This document shows, piece after piece, positions 7,651 through 16,877 of a stretch of DNA of 64,000 bases. Each line of letters starts with the position of its first letter. The first letter of the stretch is position 1. A model generated the notes under the pieces. That model saw only the letters and a list, made by a program, of their open reading frames with translations, made no database searches and was not told the DNA's origin. Position numbers and translations under genes: made by a program. The DNA is from an uncultured Eubacteriales bacterium (GTDB lineage: Bacteria > Bacillota > Clostridia > UBA1381 > UMGS1253): positions 1-64,000 of the forward strand of contig CABUKE010000008.1 in assembly GCA_902492065.1 (NCBI GenBank), given 5' to 3'.

Positions 7651-9183
7651 GTGACAACAAAAGTGAAAAGCTGCGGCCTGTTCGGGCTGGAGGGTTATAT
7701 CGTCGAGGTGGAGATCGACCTCGCCATGGGGATACCCGCCTTCGACATCGTGGGCCTGCCCGACGCGGCGGTTAAGGAATCGCGCGAGCGGGTGCGCGCC
7801 GCGGTGAAGAACAGCGGTTTTACGTTCCCGTCGCGCCGCGTAATTGTCAACCTTGCTCCCGCGCATATCAAAAAAGAAGGTTCGTTTTACGATTTGCCGA
7901 TTGCGGTGTCTTTTTTAGCGGCGACAGAGCAGCTCACGTTTGAACGGCCGGAGGAGTATGTGTTTATCGGCGAGCTGTCGCTCGACGGGCGGCTTCGCCG
8001 TGCGGCGGGCGTACTGCCGATGGTGATGGCCGCGCGGGAAAACGGGGCAAAGTACGCCGTTGTACCGGCGGCGAACGCGGGCGAGGCGGCGGTTGTAAAG
8101 GGGATTGACGTAATCGCAGCAGACAGCCTGACCGCGCTATACGACCATCTGACGGGGAAACAGCCGATTGCGCCGTACCGGATTGACATTGACTCGTATT
8201 TCCATACGCACAATGGGAGCACGCTCGATTTTGCGGAGGTCAAGGGGCAGGAAAACGTCAAGCGCGCGCTTGAGGTTGCGGCGGCGGGCAACCACAACGT
8301 GCTGATGATTGGCAACCCGGGCAGCGGCAAGTCCATGATTGCGCAGCGGCTGCCGACCATTTTGCCGGACATGACGTTTGAAGAGGCGCTCGAGGTGACC
8401 AAGATTCACTCCATTGCCGGCGTACTGCCGGATGATACGCCGCTGATTACGACGCGTCCGTTCCGGCACCCGCACCACACAATTTCCGCAAACGGGCTCT
8501 CCGGCGGGGGACGGACGCCGAAGCCCGGCGAGATTAGCCTGGCGCACAACGGCGTGCTGTTTTTGGACGAACTGCCGGAATTTGATAAAAATGTGCTGGA
8601 GGTACTGCGCCAGCCGCTTGAGGACGGGAGCGTGACGATTGCGCGCGTGAGCGCAACGCTGACGTATCCGTGCAACGTGATGTTTGTCGCGTCGATGAAC
8701 CCGTGCCGGTGCGGCTACTACGGCGACCCGAGCGGGCGGTGCCATTGTACGGAGTCGCAGATTGCGAGCTATCTCGGGCGCGTGAGCGGGCCGCTGCTCG
8801 ACCGGATTGATTTGCATATCGAGGTCGCGCCCGTGCGGTACAAGGACTTGGAGAGCGACACGCCTGTGGAGCGGTCGGCGGATATTAAAAAGCGTGTCGA
8901 CGCGGCGCGCCGGATTCAGCAGGAGCGGTATAAAGAGTACAACATTTTTTCCAACTCGCAACTTACGCCCGCCATGCTCGGCATCTTTTGCAAGCTCGGC
9001 GCGCAGGAGCGTGCAATCCTGCAAGGCGCGTTTGACCGGCTCGGCCTGAGCGCGCGGGCGTATAACCGGATATTGAAGGTGGCGCGCACCATCGCCGACT
9101 TGGACGAAAGCGAACAGATACAGGCACGGCACATTGCGGAGGCAATCCAGTTCCGCAGTCTGGACCGGAAATTCTGGAACTAA
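7651..9183 (+). CDS. yifB: YifB/ComM-family Mg-chelatase-like AAA+ ATPase
   Basis: 510 aa starting at GTG. The N-terminal ChlI domain (residues 1-170) opens with KVKSCGLFGLEGYIVEVE. The AAA+ core has Walker A GNPGSGKSM at about 221-229 and Walker B GVLFLDELPEF. A zinc-binding-like CRCGYYGDPSGRCHC precedes the C-terminal lid (GRVSGPLLDRIDLHIEV). In naturally competent bacteria the homologue ComM is a hexameric helicase promoting branch migration during transformation. No other DNA-uptake gene is in this window, so its role here is inferred only from family. Confidence 0.95.
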   Translation: MTTKVKSCGLFGLEGYIVEVEIDLAMGIPAFDIVGLPDAAVKESRERVRAAVKNSGFTFPSRRVIVNLAPAHIKKEGSFYDLPIAVSFLAATEQLTFERPEEYVFIGELSLDGRLRRAAGVLPMVMAARENGAKYAVVPAANAGEAAVVKGIDVIAADSLTALYDHLTGKQPIAPYRIDIDSYFHTHNGSTLDFAEVKGQENVKRALEVAAAGNHNVLMIGNPGSGKSMIAQRLPTILPDMTFEEALEVTKIHSIAGVLPDDTPLITTRPFRHPHHTISANGLSGGGRTPKPGEISLAHNGVLFLDELPEFDKNVLEVLRQPLEDGSVTIARVSATLTYPCNVMFVASMNPCRCGYYGDPSGRCHCTESQIASYLGRVSGPLLDRIDLHIEVAPVRYKDLESDTPVERSADIKKRVDAARRIQQERYKEYNIFSNSQLTPAMLGIFCKLGAQERAILQGAFDRLGLSARAYNRILKVARTIADLDESEQIQARHIAEAIQFRSLDRKFWN

Positions 9184-9217
9184 ATCATATTAATCTACAG
9201 GAAAGAGGACGATAGAC

Positions 9218-10015
9218 ATGAAATTGGGAGTCATTGGAGCAGGAAATATGGCAAGTGCAATCGTGCGCGGCGTTGCCGCGTCGGGCAAGGTCGCGCTGGG
9301 CGACATCTGGGTTTCCGACCTTGACGCGGATAAGCTTGCGACACTGGGCGCGCTGGGCGTCCACACGTCGGGAAATAATGCGGATGTGTATCAAAACAGC
9401 GACGTGCTGATTTTTGCAGTAAAGCCGAACATCTACCCGGTTGTATTGCGGGAAGCGGCGGCGCAAGAAGGGATTGCGGACAAGCTTTTGATTACGATTG
9501 CACCCGGCATCACGATTGACACGGTGAAGTCGTACTTTTCGTGTGGCGTACAGGTGGTGCGCACCATGCCGAACACGCCCGCTATGGTCGGCGCGGGGAT
9601 GACGGTACTTTGCGGCGACGTGCCGGAGCAGGCGTTTGCACAGGTGGAGACGGTGTTTGGTTGTGTGGGGCAGACGTTGCGTCTCGACGAAAAGCTGATG
9701 GATGCAGTCGTTGCGCTCAACGGTTCTAGCCCGGCCTATATCTTCATGCTGATTGAGGCCATGGCGGACGCGGGCGTACAGGGTGGCGTGCCGCGCGCAG
9801 CGGCGTATACGCTGGCGGCACAGTCGGTGCTTGGGTCGGCGAAAATGGTGCTTGAAACGGGCAAACATCCGGGCGAGCTGAAGGACATGGTGTGCTCGCC
9901 GGCCGGCACGACGATTGATGCGGTGGCGGTGCTGGAAAAGCGCGGGTTCCGCAGCAGCATTATCGAGGCGATGGCGGCTTGTACGGAAAAGACAAAGGCC
10001 ATGGCTAAGCAGTAA
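9218..10015 (+). CDS. proC: Pyrroline-5-carboxylate reductase
   Basis: 265 aa. It has an N-terminal Rossmann fold with GAGNMASAIVRG (residues 7-18), FAVKPNIYPVVL, and the dimer-domain signature ALNGSSPAYIFMLIEAMADAGVQGGVPR...AAQSVLGSAKMV. The enzyme reduces 1-pyrroline-5-carboxylate to proline with NAD(P)H, the last step of proline synthesis. GAAAGAGG precedes the ATG; it follows yifB by 34 bases and probably shares its transcript. Confidence 0.96.
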   Translation: MKLGVIGAGNMASAIVRGVAASGKVALGDIWVSDLDADKLATLGALGVHTSGNNADVYQNSDVLIFAVKPNIYPVVLREAAAQEGIADKLLITIAPGITIDTVKSYFSCGVQVVRTMPNTPAMVGAGMTVLCGDVPEQAFAQVETVFGCVGQTLRLDEKLMDAVVALNGSSPAYIFMLIEAMADAGVQGGVPRAAAYTLAAQSVLGSAKMVLETGKHPGELKDMVCSPAGTTIDAVAVLEKRGFRSSIIEAMAACTEKTKAMAKQ

Positions 10016-10061
10016 ATGGTTTTGTTTTATAAAGCCGCATAAAAAGTTTTATGTAAAATGG

Positions 10062-10089
10062 AATGTTTGGCCCCCGCCCGTCATACAGA
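10062..10089 (+). promoter_or_regulatory. Possible sigma-E-type promoter before spoIIM
   Basis: CATACAGA (10082-10089) resembles the sigma-E -10 box CATACANT, with AATG about 16-17 bases upstream in place of the usual ATA. spoIIM is sigma-E dependent in Bacillus. The match is imperfect. Confidence 0.3.
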
Positions 10090-10116
10090 TTTATTGTATG
10101 GATTGGAGGGGGTCTT

Positions 10117-10731
10117 TTGCATCTGAGAAGAACACTGCCCGGCCTGTTTGGCGCATATGTGCGCAACAACCGGGTACTGCTAACGGTTTGTACGGTTTTT
10201 ATGATTATCGGAATCTGCGCAGGCAGTCTGTACTGTATTTTCCTGTCCGACGCGCAGAGCGGCGAGCTGCTGCAAAGCCTCGGGAACTTCGGCGCGCTCA
10301 AAAGCGCGCAGGGCGGCGCGGTCTTTCTTTCGTCGCTGATTAACATGCTGCAGGTCGCATTTTTTATTTGGCTGTGCGGCTGTACAAAGCTGGGTGTACC
10401 GGTTGCGCCGCTGATTCTGGCGCTCAAGGGCTTTGCTTGTGGCTTCAGCATTGCGGCGCTCGTCATGCTTTACGCGGGGACGGGGCTGCTTGCCGCGGCG
10501 GCGGGGCTTTTGCCGCAAATGCTTCTGATGTTCGGCCTGATGGTCATGTTGTGTGTCGCGGCAATTAACCAGGCGCTCTATGCGCCGAGAAACGGCGACA
10601 AGGCCGAAAAACGACGGCACTTTGTATCGTACTGCGTATTTTGCTCGCTATTGTTTGGCTGTCTTGTTGTATGCTCGCTGATTGAAAGCTATATCTCGCC
10701 CTATTTAATGATTTGGATATTGGGGCTGTAG
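10117..10731 (+). CDS. spoIIM: Stage II sporulation protein M
   Basis: 204 aa from a TTG start with GGAGGGGG just upstream; in-frame extension to 10063 adds unrelated residues. Five hydrophobic segments are visible (about 24-45, 85-105, 115-145, 148-165, 180-200). The N-terminus (LPGLFGAYVRNNRVLLTVCTVF) and LILALKGFACGFSI are typical of SpoIIM. In Bacillus it is part of the SpoIIDMP machine that remodels septal peptidoglycan during engulfment. The adjacent xerD-like gene reproduces the spoIIM-xerD order seen in many spore formers. Confidence 0.88.
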   Translation: MHLRRTLPGLFGAYVRNNRVLLTVCTVFMIIGICAGSLYCIFLSDAQSGELLQSLGNFGALKSAQGGAVFLSSLINMLQVAFFIWLCGCTKLGVPVAPLILALKGFACGFSIAALVMLYAGTGLLAAAAGLLPQMLLMFGLMVMLCVAAINQALYAPRNGDKAEKRRHFVSYCVFCSLLFGCLVVCSLIESYISPYLMIWILGL

Positions 10732-10867
10732 AACCATTGGGGGAAGATACAGGAAGCGGAGGAAGAAAGTTTTTGACGAATTATGAAGAAAGCCCTGTAC
10801 TTTTCGTCTAAAATTATGTAAAATAGAAATATAAATTGCAATGTCACTTAGAAGGGAACGCATTTCT

Positions 10868-11752
10868 ATGTTAAACGCATACCAGGAGGATTTTGTAAGG
10901 TACCTCGACGAAGAGCGTCACCTTACAGAAAACACATTAGCGTCCTACCGGCGCGATGTGGAGCAGTACATAGCCTATTTGGAGAGCCGGAACATTCGTG
11001 ATATTCAAAAGACGAATAAGACCGTAATTTTGACGTATTTGCTCTCACTGCAAAAGCAGGGGAAGGCCACGTCGACAATTTCGCGGCGGCTTGCGTCGCT
11101 GCGGTCGTTTTACGGGTACTTGAACCGCAGCGGCCAGATTAAAACCGACCCGACGCTGGGACTGGAAACGCCGAAGGTGGAAAAAAAGCTGCCGCAGATT
11201 TTATCGACCCAGGAGGTTGAACGCCTGCTGGAGCAGCCGAAGTGCATCGATCGGAAGGGCTACCGCGACAAGGCCATGCTCGAGCTGTTATATGCGACGG
11301 GAATCCGTGTCAGCGAGCTGATTGCGCTCGATGTGGACGACTTAAACATCTCTATGGGGTTTTTAAAGTGTCAGAGTGGACGGGAGCGCGTCATCCCGCT
11401 GGGGAGCATTGCTCTAGACGCGTGTGTAGAGTACATAGAGAACGCAAGGGGCCTTTTGGTCCGGGATGAAAGTGAAAAGGCGCTGTTTGTCAACTGCAAC
11501 GGGCACCGGCTCACGCGGCAGGGCTTCTGGAAGATTATCAAGCAGTACAAGTCCCAGGCGGGAATCAAGGGCGAGCTTACGCCGCACACGCTGCGCCATT
11601 CGTTTGCGGCGCACCTGCTGGAGAATGGCGCGGACCTAAAGTCGATCCAGGAGATGCTCGGTCACAGCGATATTTCTTCCACGCAGGTATATTCCCAGCT
11701 TTTGAAGAGCCGCATTAAAGAAGTCTACCAAAAAGCGCACCCACGCGCATAA
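10868..11752 (+). CDS. xerD: XerC/XerD-family tyrosine recombinase
   Basis: 294 aa from the ATG at 10868 (GAAGGGA upstream). The N-terminal SAM-like core-binding domain (FVRYLDEERHLTENTLASYRRDVEQYI) is followed by the catalytic domain with the Arg of ATGIRVSELI, the HTLRHSFAAHLL box, GHSDISSTQVYSQL and the nucleophilic Tyr in VYSQL. It has the usual XerD length without extensions, which argues against a phage integrase. Expected role: resolution of chromosome dimers at dif. Whether it acts alone or with a XerC cannot be seen here. Confidence 0.9.
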   Translation: MLNAYQEDFVRYLDEERHLTENTLASYRRDVEQYIAYLESRNIRDIQKTNKTVILTYLLSLQKQGKATSTISRRLASLRSFYGYLNRSGQIKTDPTLGLETPKVEKKLPQILSTQEVERLLEQPKCIDRKGYRDKAMLELLYATGIRVSELIALDVDDLNISMGFLKCQSGRERVIPLGSIALDACVEYIENARGLLVRDESEKALFVNCNGHRLTRQGFWKIIKQYKSQAGIKGELTPHTLRHSFAAHLLENGADLKSIQEMLGHSDISSTQVYSQLLKSRIKEVYQKAHPRA

Positions 11753-11857
11753 ATTGTGCAAAAATTTTCAAAAAATTTGCTGTTTGCTGTTTGATAAACG
11801 AAAATGGTGGGTAAAAATAAGGCGTAGTTTGGTGGAATTTGATTGGAGGCGATATCT

Positions 11858-12316
11858 GTGGATATCATTGAAAAGATTTTAAACAATGTTGAAAAGACAG
11901 CAAAAACAGTTGTTCAGAAGTCGAACGATGTGGTTGAGATTACAAAGCTGAAAATTGCGATTGGCAATGCTGAGTCGGAGGCGGAAGCGTTAATCAAAGA
12001 AGTCGGCCAGCTTGTGTACGAAGCTTATCGGAGCGGCGAAGGAAACCCGGAGCTTGTTGAGGAAAAATGTGAGAAGATTGACGCGCTGCGTAAGGACATC
12101 GAGGACAAGCGAAACCAGTACGCCAAGCTTCGTAACTTAAAACGCTGCGCTGAGTGCGAGTACGAAAACGAGGCCGACGCAATTTACTGCTGCAAGTGTG
12201 GTCAAAAGCTGCCCGAGGTGGAAACATGCCAAGTCGACGACATGCCGGAGGGTACGGAAGAGAAGGAAGACGTTGTAATTGATGCGGAGCAGGAGAGCAC
12301 CGCGCATGAGGAATAA
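11858..12316 (+). CDS. Coiled-coil protein with C-terminal zinc ribbon
   Basis: 152 aa from GTG at 11858 with GGAGG eight bases upstream; the TTG at 11843 would overlap that site. The first 95 residues are predicted helical and charged (KILNNVEKTAKTVVQKSNDV, then ALIKEVGQLVYEAYRSGEG and CEKIDALRKDIEDKRNQYAKL). Residues about 100-120 form a ribbon CAECEYENEADAIYCCKCG with two CxxC pairs, and the tail is acidic. Such proteins are common and uncharacterised in Clostridia. There is no signal peptide. Confidence 0.75.
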   Translation: MDIIEKILNNVEKTAKTVVQKSNDVVEITKLKIAIGNAESEAEALIKEVGQLVYEAYRSGEGNPELVEEKCEKIDALRKDIEDKRNQYAKLRNLKRCAECEYENEADAIYCCKCGQKLPEVETCQVDDMPEGTEEKEDVVIDAEQESTAHEE

Positions 12317-12325
12317 GTAAGGATT

Positions 12326-12358
12326 AAAAAACAGAGGGCACAGCCCTCTGTTTTTTAA
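12326..12358. terminator. Bidirectional terminator
   Basis: The stem ACAGAGGGC / GCCCTCTGT is flanked by A- and T-runs, between the convergent zinc-ribbon and GGDEF genes. Confidence 0.85.
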
Positions 12359-13668
12359 TCTTCGCCAAAAAGTGCAATGCGGTTTTTACCCAGTTCTTTT
12401 GCGCGGTAAAGAGCAATATCGGCCTTTTGATACAAGGCGGGGAACGTGGTGCCGGCAATGGGGAAAAGGGCTGCCCCAACGCTGCATGTCACGGGGGATT
12501 TAAAATGGCTGGAAGCTGTATAGGACGAAAATAAATGAACAATCTCAGTTGCTTTGCGGCGGGCAAATGCCTCGGAAGGAATATTTTTTATAAATACGGC
12601 AAACTCATCTCCACCGATTCGACCAACGATATCATCGGAGCGGAACAAGGACTGGATTTTTGGAGTCAATTCCCGCAGTACACTATCTCCATATAGGTGA
12701 CCGAATGTGTCGTTAATTGCCTTGAAGTTATCAAAGTCAATCATTAAAAAGGCGTGTAAAATCTGGCTGGATGTCCCCTGCAAAAAGGCTTCTATCAGCG
12801 TTTGCAGGGTAGTTTTATTATATACGCCAGTAAGTGCGTCGCGTTCTGCCCGCTCAATCAAGTGTTGCTGCGAGATTCGTTCTGAAGTAATATCTGCAAT
12901 TACGCCGACAGCTTTTGCAGGCGTTCCGTCCGCAGCGTTTTGCGTACTGACACGGAAACGGCACCATATGTACCGCCCTTTTTTATCCCGGACGCGTAGT
13001 TCTTCTTCTGTATAAGGAGAGGCATTTCCGCTGCGGGCCTTATCCAACAGGCAAAGAAAACGTTCCGCATCTTTTGGATGTAGGGTATCGGTAAGGGAAG
13101 ATACGGTGACGTTCTTACACAAGGGAGAATAACCGAATTTTTTCTCCCAATTTGGAGAAAGGCTCAGATCATTTGTTGCAAAATTGTACTCAAAAAGAAT
13201 ATCCGTTGTCTGATTTAAAATGATTTGGTGGCTGGCAAGACTTGTACGCAATGTCTCTAACTCCTGTTTTTCCTCTGTGATGTCGGTAAGATTATGCCAA
13301 AAAGAATGCGCCCCGTCGCTGTTTTTTACAAGACGCCAGTTGTCTTTGACACAAACAGGGTGGCCGCCTTTTGCAAGCAAACGGTAACACAGCGTCCCTT
13401 CTTTCCCTTTTTTCAATTGCTTTTGAATCTGAGAAATGACAGACTCCCGGTCTTCTGGAACAGGTAATTGTAAGTAACTGCCACCAAACTCTGTTTCAAT
13501 TTCATCACGAGTGTAACCAAGCAAGCGAAGGAAATCGCGACTCATCTGCTGAAATTTACGAGTTTCACCGGCCAAACAACGGACCACTGCACACGGAAGC
13601 GTATCTATGAAAGTTTGCAGTTGAATTTCGTTTATAAAGTCGAGGGGCTGGTTTGTATTGTTGTACAT
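12355..13668 (-). CDS. PAS-PAS diguanylate cyclase (GGDEF)
   Basis: 437 aa, soluble (no membrane segment). PAS 1 spans about 15-135 and PAS 2 about 145-270 with PAC-like ends (NLTDITEEKQ, GVIADITSER). The GGDEF domain spans about 275-435. The active-site loop is intact (GGDEF at 352-356) with the preceding DFDNFKAINDTFGHLYGD metal-binding region. An RxxD inhibitory site (RSDD, 343-346) stands five residues before GGDEF, so product inhibition by c-di-GMP is expected. It should make c-di-GMP in response to an unknown PAS signal. There is no EAL domain in the window. Confidence 0.93.
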   Translation of the reverse strand: MYNNTNQPLDFINEIQLQTFIDTLPCAVVRCLAGETRKFQQMSRDFLRLLGYTRDEIETEFGGSYLQLPVPEDRESVISQIQKQLKKGKEGTLCYRLLAKGGHPVCVKDNWRLVKNSDGAHSFWHNLTDITEEKQELETLRTSLASHQIILNQTTDILFEYNFATNDLSLSPNWEKKFGYSPLCKNVTVSSLTDTLHPKDAERFLCLLDKARSGNASPYTEEELRVRDKKGRYIWCRFRVSTQNAADGTPAKAVGVIADITSERISQQHLIERAERDALTGVYNKTTLQTLIEAFLQGTSSQILHAFLMIDFDNFKAINDTFGHLYGDSVLRELTPKIQSLFRSDDIVGRIGGDEFAVFIKNIPSEAFARRKATEIVHLFSSYTASSHFKSPVTCSVGAALFPIAGTTFPALYQKADIALYRAKELGKNRIALFGED

Positions 13669-13783
13669 TGTCTCACCTCTGCAAATTATCAGTTTGCATT
13701 TACGGTTTTATTATAACAGAAACAGTGTATACATTGCAATAGATTTTTTAGAACAGATAGCAAATAAGCTTAAAAAGCACCAC

Positions 13784-13812
13784 TTGAAATTGGAGGGGAA
13801 ATATGATATATT
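13784..13812 (+). promoter_or_regulatory. Promoter of the alanine symporter gene
   Basis: TTGAAA (13784-13789), 17 bases, TATATT (13807-13812), about 33 bases before the ATG; AGGGGGAA provides the ribosome site. Confidence 0.55.
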
Positions 13813-13845
13813 AGTATAAATTTTGTATAAATATAGGGGGAAATC

Positions 13846-15270
13846 ATGGAAGGGATTATTGCGCAAATTGAAGCGGTCAACAAGGTCGTGAACGATTTTG
13901 TATGGGGGCCGCCTATGTTAGCACTGCTGATTTTTACTGGGATTTTTATGACGGTGCGGACGGGATTTTTCCAGATTACACGCTTCCGGCATGTGTTGGA
14001 TCATACGATATTGGCGATTTTTAAGGACAGGAAGGTGACCCGCACAAAGGATAAAAAGGCAATTTCCCAGTTTCAGGCCCTTTCTACTGCATTGGCGGCA
14101 ACTGTTGGGACAGGGAACATTGCCGGCGTTGCAACGGCGATTGTGGCCGGCGGCCCCGGAGCTGTGTTTTGGATGTGGGTGAGCGCATTTTTTGGTATGA
14201 TGACGAATTACTCCGAGAACGTGCTGGGTATCTATTACCGGGAGAAGAACGCAAAAGGCGAATGGGCCGGCGGCCCGATGATGTATTTGGAAAAGGGCTT
14301 GCACCAGAAGTGGCTGGCAGTTATTTTTTCTATATTCTGTCTCGGCGCCTCATTTGGTATCGGCAATATTGCGCAAATTAATTCAATTTCGGCAGCGCTT
14401 CATACGTCTCTTTCCATACCGCCTGTTGTCACTGGCATTGTTGTTGCTGCAATCGTGGCATTTGTAATTTTGGGCGGACTGAAGCGGATTGCGTCCGTGA
14501 CGGAAAAGGTTGTGCCGTTTATGGCGTTGTTTTATATTCTCGGCGCGTTTGTCATTATTGGCATGAATTATCAAAACATTGGGAGCGCATTTGGAATGAT
14601 TTTTACCGGGGCGTTCAATTTGCAGGCGGTTGGAGGCGGCGTCCTCGGTACTGTTATGGCAAATGCAATTCGCTACGGATTGGCGCGGGGGGTGTTTTCC
14701 AACGAGGCGGGGCTTGGCTCGTCGGTTATGGTACATTCCTCTTCAGACGTGAAGGAGCCGGTGCGTCAGGGTATATGGGGCATCTTTGAGGTATTTTTTG
14801 ACACCATCGTGATTTGTACCCTTACTGCGCTTACGATTCTCACGTCGGGTGTCTACACAAATGGTTCTGGGCTGACCGGAGCAGCGCTTACGATGTCGGC
14901 CTTTACGCAAAATTTCGGCGCGTTTGGCGGAGTTTTCACATCGATTGCAATCCTGCTTTTCGCGTTTTCTACAATCCTTGGGTGGTCGTTTTACGGACAA
15001 CGCGCGGCAGAATATCTGGGCGGGCTGAAATTCGTGCCGGTTTATAAAATAATTTTTATAATCGTTGTCGTAATTGGCGCCATGTCAAGTGTACAAGTCG
15101 TTTGGGATGTATCCGATACGCTCAACGGGCTGATGGCGATTCCAAACCTAATTGGCGTTCTCTGCCTCTCGCCTGTCGTTGTTAAAATTACAAAAAATTA
15201 TTCTGCACGCTATTTTAAGGGGCAGGATATTGCGCCAATATTGTCGGCGCAGGAGGAAGAAAAGAAATAA
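13846..15270 (+). CDS. Sodium:alanine/glycine symporter (AGCS family)
   Basis: 474 aa with about ten or eleven membrane helices. Family signatures are clear: GTGNIAGVATAIVAGGPGAVFWMWVSAF near residues 85-112, NYSENVLGIYYREK, and NAIRYGLARGVFSNEAGLGSS. Members import alanine or glycine with Na+. In spore formers alanine is also a germinant and a wall precursor, but nothing here ties this gene to sporulation. It stands alone between its own promoter and a terminator. Confidence 0.94.
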   Translation: MEGIIAQIEAVNKVVNDFVWGPPMLALLIFTGIFMTVRTGFFQITRFRHVLDHTILAIFKDRKVTRTKDKKAISQFQALSTALAATVGTGNIAGVATAIVAGGPGAVFWMWVSAFFGMMTNYSENVLGIYYREKNAKGEWAGGPMMYLEKGLHQKWLAVIFSIFCLGASFGIGNIAQINSISAALHTSLSIPPVVTGIVVAAIVAFVILGGLKRIASVTEKVVPFMALFYILGAFVIIGMNYQNIGSAFGMIFTGAFNLQAVGGGVLGTVMANAIRYGLARGVFSNEAGLGSSVMVHSSSDVKEPVRQGIWGIFEVFFDTIVICTLTALTILTSGVYTNGSGLTGAALTMSAFTQNFGAFGGVFTSIAILLFAFSTILGWSFYGQRAAEYLGGLKFVPVYKIIFIIVVVIGAMSSVQVVWDVSDTLNGLMAIPNLIGVLCLSPVVVKITKNYSARYFKGQDIAPILSAQEEEKK

Positions 15271-15278
15271 AAACGGGA

Positions 15279-15316
15279 AGAACCCGGCACAGATGAGTTC
15301 TGTGCTGGGTTCTTTT
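15279..15316. terminator. Bidirectional terminator
   Basis: A long stem (AGAACCCGGCACAGA / TCTGTGCTGGGTTCT) is followed by TTTTTC, between the convergent symporter and spoIVB genes. Confidence 0.85.
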
Positions 15317-15322
15317 TCTGCA

Positions 15323-16597
15323 TTACTCTGCTTTCAGCCCTTGTGCTTCGTCCATCATCAGTTCGACAAAGATACCGTAACCGCGGGTCGGGTCGTTGAC
15401 AAATACATGGGTGACCGCGCCGATGAGCTTCCCATCCTGCAAAATGGGGCTTCCGCTCATTCCCTGTACGATACCGCCTGTCTTTTCAAGCAGCCTTTCG
15501 TCGACTACATGGAGGATCATGCCTTTCGCGTCCGTACTGTTCGTCATGACCTTTTCAATCTCTACGTCGTATGCCTGTGGCTCGCCGCCGTCTACAGATG
15601 ACAGGATTTGCGCACTGCCTTCTTTTACCTCAAAGCGCGTCCCGATTTTGACAGGTTCAGCTTCGGTGACCTTACTTGGGTCACAGTAGCCGTATACACC
15701 GAGTTCGGAGTTTTCGAGTATAACACCGATGTCTTCGTTGGCAAATACACCGCGCAATTCCCCCGGCGTACCCTTTTTCCCGGGCTCCACCGACGAAATC
15801 GTACAATTGGTGATACTGCCTTGTGATACGGTCAAAAGCTGTCCGGTATCCACGTCGGATATTCCATGTCCTAAGGAGGCGTAAACGCCGGTGTCTGGCT
15901 TGACAAAGGTCATTGTCCCGATTCCCGCCGTGCTGTCACGTATCCATGCGCCTATCTTGTAATGCCCATCCGCATAAACGGCGGCAAGCTGGACGCTTTG
16001 CGTTTCGCCGCCGCGCACGTATTCGAGCGTAAAGCTTTCACTGCGGCGCTCGTCCACCAGGCTGGAAAAGTGGTCGCTGTCTGTTACGGCAATTCCATCA
16101 ATTTTGGTGATGGTGTCACCAACTTGCAGGCCGGCATCCTTTGCCGGCGCGTACGTTTCTCCGCTGTCTGTTTCCACAGAGGAAAGCCCGACGAGCAAAA
16201 CGCCGTCCGTGTGGATTTTGATGCCGATGGTTTCGCCGGAAGGAATGACCGAATCTGCGTCGATGACGTCGACAGACATGGTCTTGAGCGGCAGTACGCC
16301 GAGAAACTTGAGCTCGATGTCGTACTTGCCCGCTACCTCCGTAAACAGCGTCAGATTGCCGTTTTCCTCGCTTGCAAGCGCGCTGCCTCCTGCACTTACT
16401 GCCGCGCCATTGTCGCTCGGTTTTAAGTTGGAGGAAACAAGGCTGCCGATGTTGATGCTGCACTGGGCGCCTTTTGCAACAGCGAAGTGGTCCGGGAGCG
16501 TTTGGTGAAGCCTTATGCCGCAATATACGAAAGGCGACAAGAGCAGAAGCAATGCCAGTACAAAAATAATACTTTTTTTGTGTGACAAAGACTTCAC
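15323..16597 (-). CDS. spoIVB: SpoIVB serine peptidase (S55 family)
   Basis: 424 aa. It has an N-terminal membrane anchor (IIFVLALLLLLSPFVYCGI) and a PDZ domain at about 150-205 (DAGLQVGDTITKIDGIAVTDSDHFSSLV). The SpoIVB S55 domain carries the histidine in SLGHGISDVDTGQLL and the serine in GGIVQGMSGSPILQ. In Bacillus it is made in the forespore and signals across the intermembrane space by cleaving SpoIVFA, activating sigma-K processing. The usual neighbours spo0A and recN are not adjacent here. Confidence 0.95.
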   Translation of the reverse strand: MKSLSHKKSIIFVLALLLLLSPFVYCGIRLHQTLPDHFAVAKGAQCSINIGSLVSSNLKPSDNGAAVSAGGSALASEENGNLTLFTEVAGKYDIELKFLGVLPLKTMSVDVIDADSVIPSGETIGIKIHTDGVLLVGLSSVETDSGETYAPAKDAGLQVGDTITKIDGIAVTDSDHFSSLVDERRSESFTLEYVRGGETQSVQLAAVYADGHYKIGAWIRDSTAGIGTMTFVKPDTGVYASLGHGISDVDTGQLLTVSQGSITNCTISSVEPGKKGTPGELRGVFANEDIGVILENSELGVYGYCDPSKVTEAEPVKIGTRFEVKEGSAQILSSVDGGEPQAYDVEIEKVMTNSTDAKGMILHVVDERLLEKTGGIVQGMSGSPILQDGKLIGAVTHVFVNDPTRGYGIFVELMMDEAQGLKAE

Positions 16598-16811
16598 TTC
16601 CCAAGCTGTTTTTGAAAGCGTTTTGCTTTCGTATTTAACTTAACCAAACGATACGGCGGCTATACAGTCAATAAAAGCGGCAATAAGCAGGATTTAAGCG
16701 GCATGTCAAATAAAAACCAAACTAAAATTTTATGTAAAAGCTGGTTGTTTGGCAGGGGATAACTGGAAATGCACCGCATGGCAGATAAAACGCGGCGCGG
16801 ACGCAGAATGG

Positions 16812-16845
16812 GAAAATCCGCCAAAGGCATCCCCGGCGGATTTTC
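16812..16845. terminator. Hairpin downstream of the 58-aa gene, probable terminator
   Basis: The arms GAAAATCCGCC / GGCGGATTTTC enclose a 12-base loop, and outer bases GCAGA/TCTGC extend the stem. On the minus strand it lies 30 bases after the stop at 16878, but the T-run is short. Confidence 0.45.
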
Positions 16846-16877
16846 TGCATAAGTTTGGAAGCTGATTATAAATTTTC

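Noticed and set aside
8137..9132. 331-aa minus-strand frame opposite yifB
   Set aside because: Shadow of a complete AAA+ gene; Arg/His-rich composition.
10868..11752. Considered a phage integrase
   Set aside because: Length, motifs and neighbourhood next to spoIIM fit the housekeeping XerD recombinase; no att-like repeat or phage genes nearby.
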